DNA from: Paracoccaceae bacterium
Lineage (GTDB): Bacteria > Pseudomonadota > Alphaproteobacteria > Rhodobacterales > Rhodobacteraceae
DNA: 64,000 nucleotides
Direction of reading: 5' to 3'
NCBI GenBank assembly: GCA_028284705.1
Contig: JANQRE010000040.1
Coordinates: 1 to 64,000, forward strand
Numbering within the stretch: position 1 is the stretch's first letter; every line of letters begins with the position of its first letter. Positions 50,777-59,259 of this stretch are shown here, piece by piece. Made by a program: the position numbers and the translations under genes. The notes under the pieces are model-generated. The model was given only the letters and a program-made list of their open reading frames with translations. It did no database searches and had not been told where the DNA came from.

Positions 50777-51370
50777 TTATGCGCGAGTGAATTCAATAGC
50801 GAGATCAACGAATTGGTTCAGCGTCTCGCGGCGCGCGCGCGGATGTCCGCGGGCCAGGCCGGACAGCACGGCGGCATTGACCGCTTGTGGTGTGCGGAAG
50901 GCTGGAACCCGGGTCGTGTCCCCCGGTTCAATCGGGCCTCCGGACCAGGCAGCCCCGAATGCGAGCCAGACCGCAGGGGTCGTCGCCGCAGCACCCTTGG
51001 CCAGTTCCGCGAGGCGATGACGGATCGGATCGACAGGCCGGTGGACCCAGTCGGAGATGAGTTCCAGGATGTCGGCATCCTCGGGCGGCAACCAGCTTGA
51101 GATGCGCGCCAGACAATCATGCCCCCACCAGACCGCCATATGGGAGTTCAGCGCGTAGGCGGTGAAAGTTAGCGCTTCTTCGGGGGTCGGGCTTTCGGCC
51201 AGCCGTCGCACGAAATGCTCCGGCAATTCCGTGTCATCGGCCTCAATCTGCAACATCTCTTCGATGTCCGGCAGAACCCGGCAGAGGTCCATCACAAGGG
51301 GAAAGCGCAGGTTGCGCGGCGGTGGTTGTGTACGGTCAGCGACCGACCAGTCCCCCGGCCCAAGGCTCAT
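50777..51370 (-). CDS. T6SS-associated protein of unknown function (DUF6931-like)
   Basis: A 197-residue, mostly helical cytoplasmic protein with no signal peptide or membrane segment. Features include 'FVRRLAESPTPEEALTFTAYAL', a Trp-rich 'MAVWWGHDCL' and 'AVWLAFGAAWSGG'. The family is one I associate with T6SS loci next to fha (probably DUF6931), without known function; that name is from memory. The ATG at 51370 has GGAGGAG seven bases upstream; an in-frame start at 51439 adds 23 unlikely residues. It precedes fha by 93 bp and is the first T6SS gene of the reverse run. Confidence 0.72.
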   Translation of the reverse strand: MSLGPGDWSVADRTQPPPRNLRFPLVMDLCRVLPDIEEMLQIEADDTELPEHFVRRLAESPTPEEALTFTAYALNSHMAVWWGHDCLARISSWLPPEDADILELISDWVHRPVDPIRHRLAELAKGAAATTPAVWLAFGAAWSGGPIEPGDTTRVPAFRTPQAVNAAVLSGLARGHPRARRETLNQFVDLAIEFTRA

Positions 51371-51519
51371 GCGCACTCCTCCCTTCGTTCGATATCTGCC
51401 ACCGTAGCACGTTGCGTCTTGCGCGCAATTCTTCAGCACTTCGGTATCGTGTTACGCCATTGAACCGAGAAACCCGCCCCTGCGTCAATGGGCTTTGCGG
51501 TTTTCCACAGGTTCACGGC

Positions 51520-51591
51520 TCAGACAAACGGATCAAAGAGGTCAACGCCCGTCCGCACAAAATCAGGTCCATTGCCGATCACGACAACCAT
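51520..51591 (-). pseudogene. Remnant of a PIN-domain (VapC/FitB) toxin
   Basis: In frame directly after the stop of the Phd-type antitoxin gene lie 23 codons reading 'MVVVIGNGPDFVRTGVDLF' then DPFV and a stop. This matches the end of PIN toxins, which close with (V/T)xN...DF.(R/P)TGV.(L/V).(N/D)PF. Everything upstream of that tail, including the acidic active-site residues, is missing, so the toxin was probably lost by deletion that joined its end to the antitoxin gene. Confidence 0.6.
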
Positions 51592-51603
51592 TGGCCCGCG
51601 ATC

Positions 51604-51804
51604 TCACGCTTTCGGAAATGCCAAGAGGTGGTCAGCAAACCGTCCCCGCTTGGAGATGGCAGAAGCCAACAAGCGCTGGTAGTCATCCGCTGACATTACA
51701 ACGACGGTCGATTGCGCGTCGCATCTCACCTCTTGCGGAGTGCCCATCTCAGCGGCGGATACGATCTTCTCAAAGTTCTCTTCTACATCTTGCAAAGACC
51801 ACAT
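51604..51804 (-). CDS. Phd/YefM-type antitoxin, orphaned
   Basis: A 66-residue Phd/YefM-family antitoxin: 'WSLQDVEENFEKIVSAAEMGTP' N-terminal DNA-binding half with 'VVVMSADDYQRLLA' ahead of the toxin-binding tail. It usually pairs with a downstream Doc, RelE or PIN toxin, but here only a 23-codon PIN tail follows. It may persist as a transcription regulator or as an immunity gene against a related toxin. GAGGCT just upstream acts as a modest ribosome site. Not in the same operon as CcdAB, from which it is separated by 67 bp. Confidence 0.8.
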   Translation of the reverse strand: MWSLQDVEENFEKIVSAAEMGTPQEVRCDAQSTVVVMSADDYQRLLASAISKRGRFADHLLAFPKA

Positions 51805-51871
51805 GTGAGCCTCCTATTTCTATTATGGCGTCAAGGCGCTTGTAATTGGGATTATGTTACTTCCGGTATGA

Positions 51872-52171
51872 TCAAAACCCTTGAAAAACCATATCCAAAG
51901 CCCGGGTGATTTTCTCGTGTTCTGCATCGAGCGACCCGACGGGCGCGCGCAGAATACGCGTCGGAACGGTAGCCAGAAACTGCGTCACCATCACAACCTC
52001 CTGCTCATCGATGCGGAAGACCGGGTTCAGATATGCGGCGGGTTTGGGTGCTTGCGCCTTCGGAAGTAACGGCGCGACAACGCGCGTGTTCAGGACATCA
52101 AGCAAATCCGATTGCACATCCACCAGAAATCCCGCGCCGTCCGGGTTCGGAAAGACATCATACTTCGCCAC
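51872..52171 (-). CDS. ccdB: CcdB-family toxin
   Basis: CcdB-like protein (99 aa), in the family a poison of DNA gyrase. Recognised by 'YDVFPNPDGAGFLVDVQSDLLD', 'TRVVAPLLP' and 'PVFRIDEQEVVMVTQFL'. E. coli CcdB needs its final Trp-Gly-Ile for gyrase poisoning; here the end is Gln-Gly-Phe, so the toxic activity may be altered. Starts with GTG immediately after the ccdA stop. Plasmid-stabilisation pair. Confidence 0.88.
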   Translation of the reverse strand: MAKYDVFPNPDGAGFLVDVQSDLLDVLNTRVVAPLLPKAQAPKPAAYLNPVFRIDEQEVVMVTQFLATVPTRILRAPVGSLDAEHEKITRALDMVFQGF

Positions 52172-52402
52172 TCAGAACTGCCTGTGGCGGTCGAGCGGAA
52201 GCCCGTGTTCATCGACATAGGCATTCGAGCTTTCCAGGGCACCCGCATTCTCCGCCTTCCACTGCTGCGCTCGTGCTTCGGCAACCGCCATGCGAACCCC
52301 CTCCTCCGCCGCACGGCTGAGATTGACTTTCAAGGCCCGCGCCTCGCTTAAAAGCTCAGGGTCGAGGGACAGGTTGGTGGGTTTCCGGGTCGGGGCGCTC
52401 AT
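52172..52402 (-). CDS. ccdA: CcdA-family antitoxin
   Basis: CcdA-like antitoxin (76 aa): a ribbon-helix-helix DNA-binding N-terminus ('PTNLSLDPELLSEARALKVN') followed by the acidic toxin-binding C-terminal arm ending in 'VDEHGLPLDRHRQF', whose GLPL.RHR.F ending is characteristic of CcdA. The gene abuts ccdB with no spacer, ensuring coupled synthesis. The short gap 52403-52459 ahead should contain the autoregulated promoter. A typical addiction module for keeping a plasmid. Confidence 0.9.
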   Translation of the reverse strand: MSAPTRKPTNLSLDPELLSEARALKVNLSRAAEEGVRMAVAEARAQQWKAENAGALESSNAYVDEHGLPLDRHRQF

Positions 52403-52459
52403 GCACGCAGTCTAATGCGCAAGCCCATGCGCATCAACTATGCGCAACACCAGACATGT

Positions 52460-53884
52460 CTACTCCAGCGTCATCCGCGAAATGCGGCCGGACAGATCAT
52501 TGCAAATGTCATCAAAAAGACTGGCCGGATCGTCCTCGACAAAAAGCGCCAGAACAGAACTCTCCATCGGATCGTCCAGAAAGAAGGTCCCCAGCGTGAA
52601 CCCCAGAATGTGATGCAGGCCCTTGCGTTCGTCGCCATCCAGCCCGTGAGCCGCGGCCTGTTCCGTCATCTGACCATAGAGCGCGCGGGTGTTCTCGGCG
52701 GGCATCGCTTGCAGAAGCGGGAAAAAGACCCTCCGGATCAGGGCGTTGGTCTCCGCCTCATCCGGTGCATGGCCCAGCTCACGCAGAGCATCCAGCACAT
52801 CCTGCAGCCGCTCGACCGACCCCCATCTGGTCCGCGACCGCCAGAGCACAAGATCATCCGACAAACGCCGTAGATGCAGCGTGTCACGATCCGGCGAACA
52901 GGGCAGCCATTTGCTGACCACATGGCGCAGCCGGAAATCATGCGCCGCGCGGTAGCCGAAAAACGCGTCAATCGAGGCCAGTTTTCCGAAGCCCGCGCGG
53001 GAGTGCACGCCAAGCTCGGGCCCCTCCTCCGCCACCGCTTCCACAAAGGGCAAAAGCTCCTGCGCCGCGGCAATGCCCCGCCCCGCCATGACCAGCGGCG
53101 CGCTGGCAATCAGGCTCTCCGCGATATCGGTGTCGGTCAGGGAACGCGCCTGTACAGCGAAAGCGTCATGCATGCGCTGATCGACAACCAGTGGCGTGCG
53201 CTCCATGCGGCGGATCAGGCTCAAATCCGGCAGCACGGTTTTCGTGCGGTCCACGGTGACCGCGATGATGCTCGCAATCTCGATATCCGTGCCGATAAAC
53301 CATCGGGCAACAAGGCCGGGATCGCGCGCAATGCGCTCGGCATAGATGGTGAAAAACCGGCTCTCCCAATAGCGCAGATAATACCACTTCCCGGCCTCAT
53401 CCTGCACCCGGGTGAATTTGCGCAGATGCCTCCAGATATCACCCATGTCCGCCGCACTGCGCAGAAACAGCGCGCATTCGGCGGTCCAATACGCGCCCGT
53501 TTGATCTTCGCTGTCCAACTGGGTCAGCAGACGGCGGGTGAAGGAGTTCTCCAGATCAAGCTTCACCAGCCAGGGTGCCACTTCCTCCAGACTGTCCTCC
53601 GCTTCACCGGTGAAAAGAGGTCGATATTCCAGCCCCGAGGCTTCCAGATCTTCGTCCAGACCAAAGGCCCGGCTGACATCGATCAGGGCGTAAACCGGCG
53701 GCTCCCCGACCCCTTCGATGGGCTGCGTAAAGGCAGCCTGAATTTCCGGCGGACAGGTCTTGCGGGGGTAGATGCCAAACTGGCTATCGAGCGGCGCAAC
53801 CGGTCCAAGGTCAGTGATCTTGAGGGCCACTGTCTCTGTGGGTTGCTCGGACACAAAATTCATTCCGCTCATTGGGTTACGCAT
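52460..53884 (-). CDS. Long DUF4123 T6SS effector adaptor-type protein
   Basis: A 474-residue protein whose N-terminal ~250 residues carry a DUF4123 domain, an adaptor that loads effectors onto VgrG. It is clearly related to the second DUF4123 protein at 58157-59206: 'LDSQFGIYP' here against 'LDTQFGIWP' there, and similar 'LYTG/LFTG', 'WLVKL/FLVEL' and 'FYLRYWES/FFRFWDP' stretches. It has about 200 extra C-terminal residues, mostly helical, without recognised domain; these may bind or be the effector. Several ATGs (53884, 53872, 53863) are possible; 53884 is chosen. Divergent from vgrG over about 156 bp, so likely co-regulated, yet no effector gene follows it: CcdAB does. Confidence 0.75.
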   Translation of the reverse strand: MRNPMSGMNFVSEQPTETVALKITDLGPVAPLDSQFGIYPRKTCPPEIQAAFTQPIEGVGEPPVYALIDVSRAFGLDEDLEASGLEYRPLFTGEAEDSLEEVAPWLVKLDLENSFTRRLLTQLDSEDQTGAYWTAECALFLRSAADMGDIWRHLRKFTRVQDEAGKWYYLRYWESRFFTIYAERIARDPGLVARWFIGTDIEIASIIAVTVDRTKTVLPDLSLIRRMERTPLVVDQRMHDAFAVQARSLTDTDIAESLIASAPLVMAGRGIAAAQELLPFVEAVAEEGPELGVHSRAGFGKLASIDAFFGYRAAHDFRLRHVVSKWLPCSPDRDTLHLRRLSDDLVLWRSRTRWGSVERLQDVLDALRELGHAPDEAETNALIRRVFFPLLQAMPAENTRALYGQMTEQAAAHGLDGDERKGLHHILGFTLGTFFLDDPMESSVLALFVEDDPASLFDDICNDLSGRISRMTLE

Positions 53885-53976
53885 GAACCGATCCCGCCCG
53901 GGATCAGACGTCACTCTGGCGGCACCCGGCCCGGGGATCAACTGTTTTGCGTGCCCTGCCTCTCTGGCATCAGTTC

Positions 53977-53992
53977 TTGGCAAGGATATGGC
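53977..53992 (+). promoter_or_regulatory. Possible sigma-54-type promoter element ahead of vgrG
   Basis: TTGGCAAGGATATGGC has GG and GC separated by 10 bases, the -24/-12 spacing of sigma-54 promoters, about 50 bp before the vgrG ATG. Four of six other consensus positions match. hcp and vgrG genes are sigma-54 driven in some bacteria. No enhancer-binding site or bEBP gene was seen, so this is weak. Confidence 0.2.
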
Positions 53993-54040
53993 CCGCGGTT
54001 ACACTGATCGCAGTGTATTGTGTCATAAGGCGTTTTTCCG

Positions 54041-56113
54041 ATGAACATGCCGTTTACTCAGGATACCCGGATTGCAAAGCTCTTTACCGTTCTGGGTAAG
54101 GACAAACTGGTCCTTTTGCGGTTGGATGGTACCGACTATGTCGATGATCTCTTCGAATATCGCATCGAGGCGCTGACCACGACGCCGGACGTGGATTTTG
54201 ACGAGCTGGTCGGCACCCAGGCCCGCGTCGAGATGGAGACGCTGGGCCACGGTTACCGGTATTTCAACGGCTTTGTCACGGACGCGCGCTGGACCGGTGT
54301 GGGCGAGAACGGCTCAACTTACCAGTTTACCATGCGCCCCTGGCTCTGGTTCCTCAGCCTGCGGCGCAACCAGCGGATTTTCCACAATAAAACCGTGGTC
54401 AACATCATCGAGGAGATTTTCGCCGACTATCAGGACGTCGCCTCCGATCTCTATGAGCTGAAACTCACCAAAAGCTACGAGACACTGGAGTATACGGTAC
54501 AATACAACGAGAGCGATCTCGATTTCGTGCGCCGCCAGATGGAGCGCTTCGGCATCTCGTTCTTCTTCGAATATAGCGAGGATGGCCACAAACTGATCCT
54601 GGTCGATGCGATTGATCGTTTCGGTAAGCTCCCGGACAATTCACGCGAATATATCCCTGTCAATGCGCAGCACCGCGCCTCTGATGAACATTTCTGGGAA
54701 TGGCAGCCCGGTCGCAAGGTCACTACAGGGGCGATTCGCCTCACCGATTTCAACTTCAAATTCCCCAACCAGAAGATGAAGGTCGATGATATCGGCAATG
54801 CCAAGTTCAAGAACGGCAAGATTCAAAGCTACGATTATCCCGGCGACTATCTGCAACAGAACATCGGCAAGAACGTCTCGAAACTGCGCACCATTCAGGA
54901 GCGTGGCCAGGATGATCGCCAGACCGCTGTCGGCGATGTGATGAGCCTCAGTGCCGGCATGCGCTTCACCTTGACCGGCCAGCAGACCGAGGTGGTCAAA
55001 GGCAAGGAATATCTCTGCCTCAAGGCCTCCCACAGTTTCAAATCCGAAAGCTTCGGCACGGTCTCGGAGAACCGCGATGACGGCCACGCCTTCACCGGGC
55101 GCTACGAGACGACCCAGACCAACGCCGTCTATGGCCCGAAACTGAAAACGCCCCGCCCCATCGTGCATGGTCCGCAGACCGCCACCGTGGTCGGCGAGGG
55201 CGAGATCGATTGCGACGAATTTGGCCGCATCCTGGTGCAGTTCCATTGGGATCTCGACGGTGACTATTCGATGCGCTGCCGGGTGTCGCAGAACTGGGCC
55301 TCCAAAGGCTGGGGCGGCATGATCATCCCGCGCATCGATATGGAGGTCGTGGTCGAATTCCTCGAAGGCGATCCCGACAAACCCCTCGTCACCGGTTGTG
55401 TCTATAACGGCGCCAACGATCCCCCCTACCCGCTTCCGCAGAACAAGACGAAATCCGTCTTCAAAACCGACACCCATCAGGGCTCCGGTTTCAACGAGCT
55501 GATGTTCGAGGACGAGAAGGACGAAGAGCTGATCTACATGCACGGTCAGAAGGACCAGCAGATCGAAATCCTGAACGACCGCACCAAAACCATCGGGCGC
55601 GACGAGGCCAACACCATCGGGCGCGACCGCTCACAGGACGTGGCCCGCGACGAGACGATGAATGTCGGTCAGGATCAGCGCGAGACCATCGGCCGCGACG
55701 TGATCTACGAGGTCGGTCGCAACCAGCAGGAGAAATACGGCAAAGACCACGTGCATTACGTGGGCAACATCCACAAACAGGACATCTATGCCGATCACAT
55801 CGTCAATATCGGCGCCGATCACGAAATGACCGTGATGGGCAAGTCGGTGCTGAACGTGACCAAATCGATCACCAACAACACCAAGACCCACACATTGATG
55901 GCCTATGACAAAATGATCATGAAAGGCCCCGGCGGAAAGATCACCATCGACGCCTCCGGCATCAAGCTCGAGGCGGCGATGATCAAGCTGAAGGGCAGCG
56001 TGCAAATGGGCGGCATGGGCTCCGCCCAAGTCCCAACCCTGAAAGGTGCCGCCAACGACAAACTGCCCCTCGTCGAGGAATGCCTGAAGCAGAAAGGCGA
56101 AGAGGACGCGTGA
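54041..56113 (+). CDS. vgrG: T6SS spike protein VgrG (TssI)
   Basis: VgrG (690 aa), trimeric spike tip and effector carrier. The N-terminal gp27/gp44-like part (about 1-370) begins 'LGKDKLVLLRLDGTDYVDDLFEYRIEA' region; the gp5 OB-fold has 'WDLDGDYSMRCRVSQNWASKGWGG' region and 'VVVEFLEGDPDKPLVTG'; the beta-helix has heptad-like 'IGRDEANTIGRDRSQDVARDE' repeats. Length is that of a plain VgrG with no C-terminal enzyme domain. GTGA overlaps link it to the lipoprotein, lipase-like and DUF4123 genes, then PAAR, making one effector cassette. Only vgrG in the window. Confidence 0.95.
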   Translation: MNMPFTQDTRIAKLFTVLGKDKLVLLRLDGTDYVDDLFEYRIEALTTTPDVDFDELVGTQARVEMETLGHGYRYFNGFVTDARWTGVGENGSTYQFTMRPWLWFLSLRRNQRIFHNKTVVNIIEEIFADYQDVASDLYELKLTKSYETLEYTVQYNESDLDFVRRQMERFGISFFFEYSEDGHKLILVDAIDRFGKLPDNSREYIPVNAQHRASDEHFWEWQPGRKVTTGAIRLTDFNFKFPNQKMKVDDIGNAKFKNGKIQSYDYPGDYLQQNIGKNVSKLRTIQERGQDDRQTAVGDVMSLSAGMRFTLTGQQTEVVKGKEYLCLKASHSFKSESFGTVSENRDDGHAFTGRYETTQTNAVYGPKLKTPRPIVHGPQTATVVGEGEIDCDEFGRILVQFHWDLDGDYSMRCRVSQNWASKGWGGMIIPRIDMEVVVEFLEGDPDKPLVTGCVYNGANDPPYPLPQNKTKSVFKTDTHQGSGFNELMFEDEKDEELIYMHGQKDQQIEILNDRTKTIGRDEANTIGRDRSQDVARDETMNVGQDQRETIGRDVIYEVGRNQQEKYGKDHVHYVGNIHKQDIYADHIVNIGADHEMTVMGKSVLNVTKSITNNTKTHTLMAYDKMIMKGPGGKITIDASGIKLEAAMIKLKGSVQMGGMGSAQVPTLKGAANDKLPLVEECLKQKGEEDA

Positions 56114-56688
56114 TACGACGGGCCATGCTGCTCAGTGTATTCGCTCTATCGGCGTGCCTGTTTGAGCGCGAGCCGGAGCGCATGGTCGTACAGTTTGGGG
56201 CGCACACCTCTACGCCCGTTTTCGTCAGCGAATTGGTCATCAACGGAACTGTTGATGCGGTCTTGCAGGACAAGCTGCACGGCGCAGGCTGGGCCGACCC
56301 GAAGGGTGGGTCGAACTATGATCTGGAATGGCCAAAATCAGAAACAGACGGGACACTCGTGGTCGAGGCGATTTGGACCGATCTGGACAATGATACCGGT
56401 TGGCGTGGCCAATTGCAGGCCAAAACCGCCGAACTTTCCTTGCGGGACGGGATCGGCCGCCGGGCCAGCATCATCCTGATATTCGGACCCAACGGTTACT
56501 TTGAGCTGGCGACACAAGCGCCTCCCGACGCCACCGGGCAGTATAACGGCAAAATCGTCGCCACCTCCTGCGCTGCCCAGGATAACAGCGTCATCATTCC
56601 CGACGATCACTGGCTCTGGAATACTTCCTGGCTGGATAGCCTTCGCTATCGCAACGATCCGGAGCCGAAAGTGCCCTGCAATCCATGA
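56110..56688 (+). CDS. Lipoprotein, putative immunity protein for the DUF2235 effector
   Basis: A 192-residue lipoprotein: N-terminal hydrophobic segment with lipobox 'LSAC', mature beta-rich domain ('WPKSETDGTLVVEAIWTDL'), two Cys near the C-terminus. It starts at a GTG (56110) overlapping the vgrG stop; an ATG at 56125 is an alternative. It overlaps the next gene, a DUF2235 hydrolase, by four bases. Known immunity proteins to Tle1-type phospholipase effectors are periplasmic lipoproteins encoded beside them, and this position and size fit, though no DUF3304 signature is evident. A TssJ role is less likely because of location. Function is inference. Confidence 0.65.
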   Translation: MIRRAMLLSVFALSACLFEREPERMVVQFGAHTSTPVFVSELVINGTVDAVLQDKLHGAGWADPKGGSNYDLEWPKSETDGTLVVEAIWTDLDNDTGWRGQLQAKTAELSLRDGIGRRASIILIFGPNGYFELATQAPPDATGQYNGKIVATSCAAQDNSVIIPDDHWLWNTSWLDSLRYRNDPEPKVPCNP

Positions 56689-58160
56689 GACCTCCGACAG
56701 CCGCACAATCCAACCCTGTGCCTCCGCCAGCCCAAGCGACAGCCACAGCCCAAGCCGCCTCATCAGGTCTGCAAGGCTCCGCAGTTAGCGTGACCCAAAC
56801 ATGCCCGAAAGTGACATTGGAGATCGGTGTGTTCTTTGACGGCACTGGAAACAACCGGGCCAACACAGCCGCCGCCAACAGGTTCTGGCACTATGGTTCC
56901 TACACCAACGCCCGCTCAAACGTGGCGAAACTGGAAACACTGTACTTTCAGCAAAACGAGGACATACGGAATACACAATGCCCTGGCTATCTGAAGCGGT
57001 ATCGCACCGTTTATAAGCAAGGGATCGGCACGATCGAAGGATGGCCTGACGATCCCCTGGGACAAGGGGCCGGCGTCGGTCCTACCGGCGTAGAGAACCG
57101 CGTTTTCGACGCGGCAATTGAAGTCGGCGATATCGTCCGACAGCTTTCTCCCACCACCGAGCCGGAAGAGGTCGTACTCGATGTGTTCGGCTTCTCACGC
57201 GGCGCTGCCGGGGCGCGGCATTTCGTCAACGCGTTCCGCGAGGGACGCCTGCGTTACATCCGCGATTTTTGGTTTGATCGCTATGCCCGGGTACCCGATG
57301 GGCGTAAGATCCGCATCCGCTTTATCGGCCTTTTCGACACCGTAGCTTCCATTCAGTACCGCGGCGGGGGCGACAATCACGGAGATCTCAATCTCAATCT
57401 GAAGCCCGGATCGGCGGAGAGCATAATGCATCTGACAGCAGAGCATGAAATCCGTGAAAATTTTCCACTCACCGATACAACAGGGGCGCCGACCAGTCGG
57501 GAACTGCCCGGCGTGCACTCCGATATCGGCGGCGGTTACGGCGGCACCGGCGAACAACCGTCCGTCTATCCCGAACGCGAATATTCCGCCGCAAGTCTCA
57601 GCGCGGCACAGCGGCTCCGTGATACTGAGCTTGCGCGTCTGAACCGCCTCAAACCTCAGCTTGCTGCGCCCTTCGTGGCCGAGGGCTATATCGAAGCCAG
57701 TGACATCCCGACGGCAATTCAGTTCGAGGTGACGGATATCCGTCCCTTTCGCCTTCCCACCCCTGTGCCGGGCATCTACATCACCACCGACTACAGCTTT
57801 AAAATCATAACCCGGTTGGATCGCGATTGGGTCAGACCGCATCTCAGCCGGATCGCACTGCACATTATGCACAAAGCGGCAAAGGAAAATGGTCAGGTCC
57901 CGATGCATGATATAACTCCGGGACTTCCCGGTTTTGATTTCGACAGCTCCGACCCCACCGGTGCGCGCTTCACACGTATTGCAAACAGCATGGTTGCGGG
58001 CAGCACGCCCTCTGAAGCCGACAAGAGGTTCTTGATCCGCAACTACGGCCACCACTCAGCGCACTACGACCTGAAACTGCCAATTGCCGGCTACCCTATG
58101 CGCGAGCGGCGCCGTCGGCGCCGCCGCATCATTCCCAACCGCCCGGGCTCCGCTTCGTGA
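56685..58160 (+). CDS. DUF2235 alpha/beta hydrolase, Tle1-type T6SS phospholipase effector
   Basis: A 491-residue DUF2235 protein, the family of Tle1 phospholipase effectors that damage neighbouring membranes. The N-terminal catalytic fold has 'IGVFFDGTGNNR' near residue 45, the nucleophile elbow 'FGFSRGAAGARHF' (GxSxG, Ser near residue 171), candidate Asp in 'FIGLFDTVAS', and His in 'PGVHSDIGGGY' near residue 281. The C-terminus is very basic ('RERRRRRRRI'). No signal peptide, as expected for cargo loaded in the cytoplasm. It sits between a lipoprotein (putative immunity) and a DUF4123 adaptor, all overlapping by four bases, so cognate pairing is strongly suggested. Substrate class (PLA1 or PLA2) is not determinable. 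Confidence 0.85.
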   Translation: MRPPTAAQSNPVPPPAQATATAQAASSGLQGSAVSVTQTCPKVTLEIGVFFDGTGNNRANTAAANRFWHYGSYTNARSNVAKLETLYFQQNEDIRNTQCPGYLKRYRTVYKQGIGTIEGWPDDPLGQGAGVGPTGVENRVFDAAIEVGDIVRQLSPTTEPEEVVLDVFGFSRGAAGARHFVNAFREGRLRYIRDFWFDRYARVPDGRKIRIRFIGLFDTVASIQYRGGGDNHGDLNLNLKPGSAESIMHLTAEHEIRENFPLTDTTGAPTSRELPGVHSDIGGGYGGTGEQPSVYPEREYSAASLSAAQRLRDTELARLNRLKPQLAAPFVAEGYIEASDIPTAIQFEVTDIRPFRLPTPVPGIYITTDYSFKIITRLDRDWVRPHLSRIALHIMHKAAKENGQVPMHDITPGLPGFDFDSSDPTGARFTRIANSMVAGSTPSEADKRFLIRNYGHHSAHYDLKLPIAGYPMRERRRRRRRIIPNRPGSAS

Positions 58161-59206
58161 CGGACGGTGCCGGGTCTTTCGGCGCCCTGCCCCTGCGGCT
58201 TGAGGTCATCGATCCCGTTGACATGCTCGACACACAGTTTGGGATCTGGCCGCTCAAACAGTTTCCCGATCAGCTTGCGGATACTCTGTTCGGGCAACCA
58301 AGCGAGGAGCAACTTTTTGCCGTTGTTGACGGAGCGATCATACCAGGACTTGTGGACTTCCTGGAGGCCGAAGACCTCGCGCATAAAAGCCTCTACACCG
58401 GTGACTTGCGGGACGAGATGGGCGACGCCCAACCGTTTTTGGTCGAATTGACCCCAGACAGTCTGCTCCTGCGGCATCTATGGACCGCGGACGCAAACGG
58501 CGATACGCCAACGGCCTTCCTCGACAAAGCCGCCGCCATCCTCATGCGGTCGACGGCTCCCCTGCCCGCTTTGCACCGTCATCTCCGGCGCTTCACACAA
58601 CTTCAGACACCCGCCGACGCACGGGTTTTCTTTCGTTTCTGGGACCCGGTGTCGGCGGCGCGCTATTTCCAGCACATCGCGCGACAACCCGCTGCATCGG
58701 CCGCGTGGTTCCACGGTCGGAGCGCAACACTATCCTCCATCATCGTGCCCGTGGAGACGCTCACCGGCTGGTCGGTCTGGACGGTCAAACTCGATCCGGA
58801 ATTTCCACTTCCAAGCGATGCGTCACCTCCGCTCATGGATGCCGAAACTGAAGACATTCTGCGCCTTGCCCGCTATGACATGGCCGTCTTGGAAGCGACT
58901 AAGCTCTTGCTCAGGACCTTTCCGGACCAGTTGGAAAACCAGGATCCAAGACGCCTGCAGGCAGATGTCGATACACTTTATCGCCGGATCATCCCGAAGG
59001 GCATTGAGACAAAATCCTCCCTTTTCATCATCGCGACATGGGAGGCTCTCTATGGTCCCGGTTTTGAACAGCGCGACCCGGACGGTCAACTCGCTGAAAT
59101 TCTTGATGCTGAAGGGCACGAGGACAAGCGCATGGAGCGACTCATCGACCGGATGAATGCACTCGACCCGACTCTATTCACCAATCCACGCGGAGAAATT
59201 GCATAA
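58157..59206 (+). CDS. DUF4123 T6SS effector adaptor
   Basis: DUF4123-containing adaptor (349 aa) expected to load the DUF2235 effector on VgrG. Domain about residues 10-180 with 'MLDTQFGIWPLKQFP', 'LYTGDLRDE', 'FLVEL', 'MRSTAPLPALHRHLRRF' and 'VFFRFWDP'. The start is a GTG overlapping the upstream stop. The C-terminal ~100 residues are helical and unlike the long DUF4123 protein across the vgrG promoter region, consistent with different cargo binding. Followed after 53 bp by the PAAR protein. Confidence 0.85.
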   Translation: MTDGAGSFGALPLRLEVIDPVDMLDTQFGIWPLKQFPDQLADTLFGQPSEEQLFAVVDGAIIPGLVDFLEAEDLAHKSLYTGDLRDEMGDAQPFLVELTPDSLLLRHLWTADANGDTPTAFLDKAAAILMRSTAPLPALHRHLRRFTQLQTPADARVFFRFWDPVSAARYFQHIARQPAASAAWFHGRSATLSSIIVPVETLTGWSVWTVKLDPEFPLPSDASPPLMDAETEDILRLARYDMAVLEATKLLLRTFPDQLENQDPRRLQADVDTLYRRIIPKGIETKSSLFIIATWEALYGPGFEQRDPDGQLAEILDAEGHEDKRMERLIDRMNALDPTLFTNPRGEIA

Positions 59207-59259
59207 CAACCGCAATGCCGCTACGCTGCGCCACATAACCATTTTGGATAGTTAGAGAT

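Noticed and set aside
56110-56688. Lipoprotein as the missing TssJ
   Set aside because: Size is roughly compatible, but it overlaps vgrG and the DUF2235 effector gene, which fits an immunity role better; no TssJ signature was seen.
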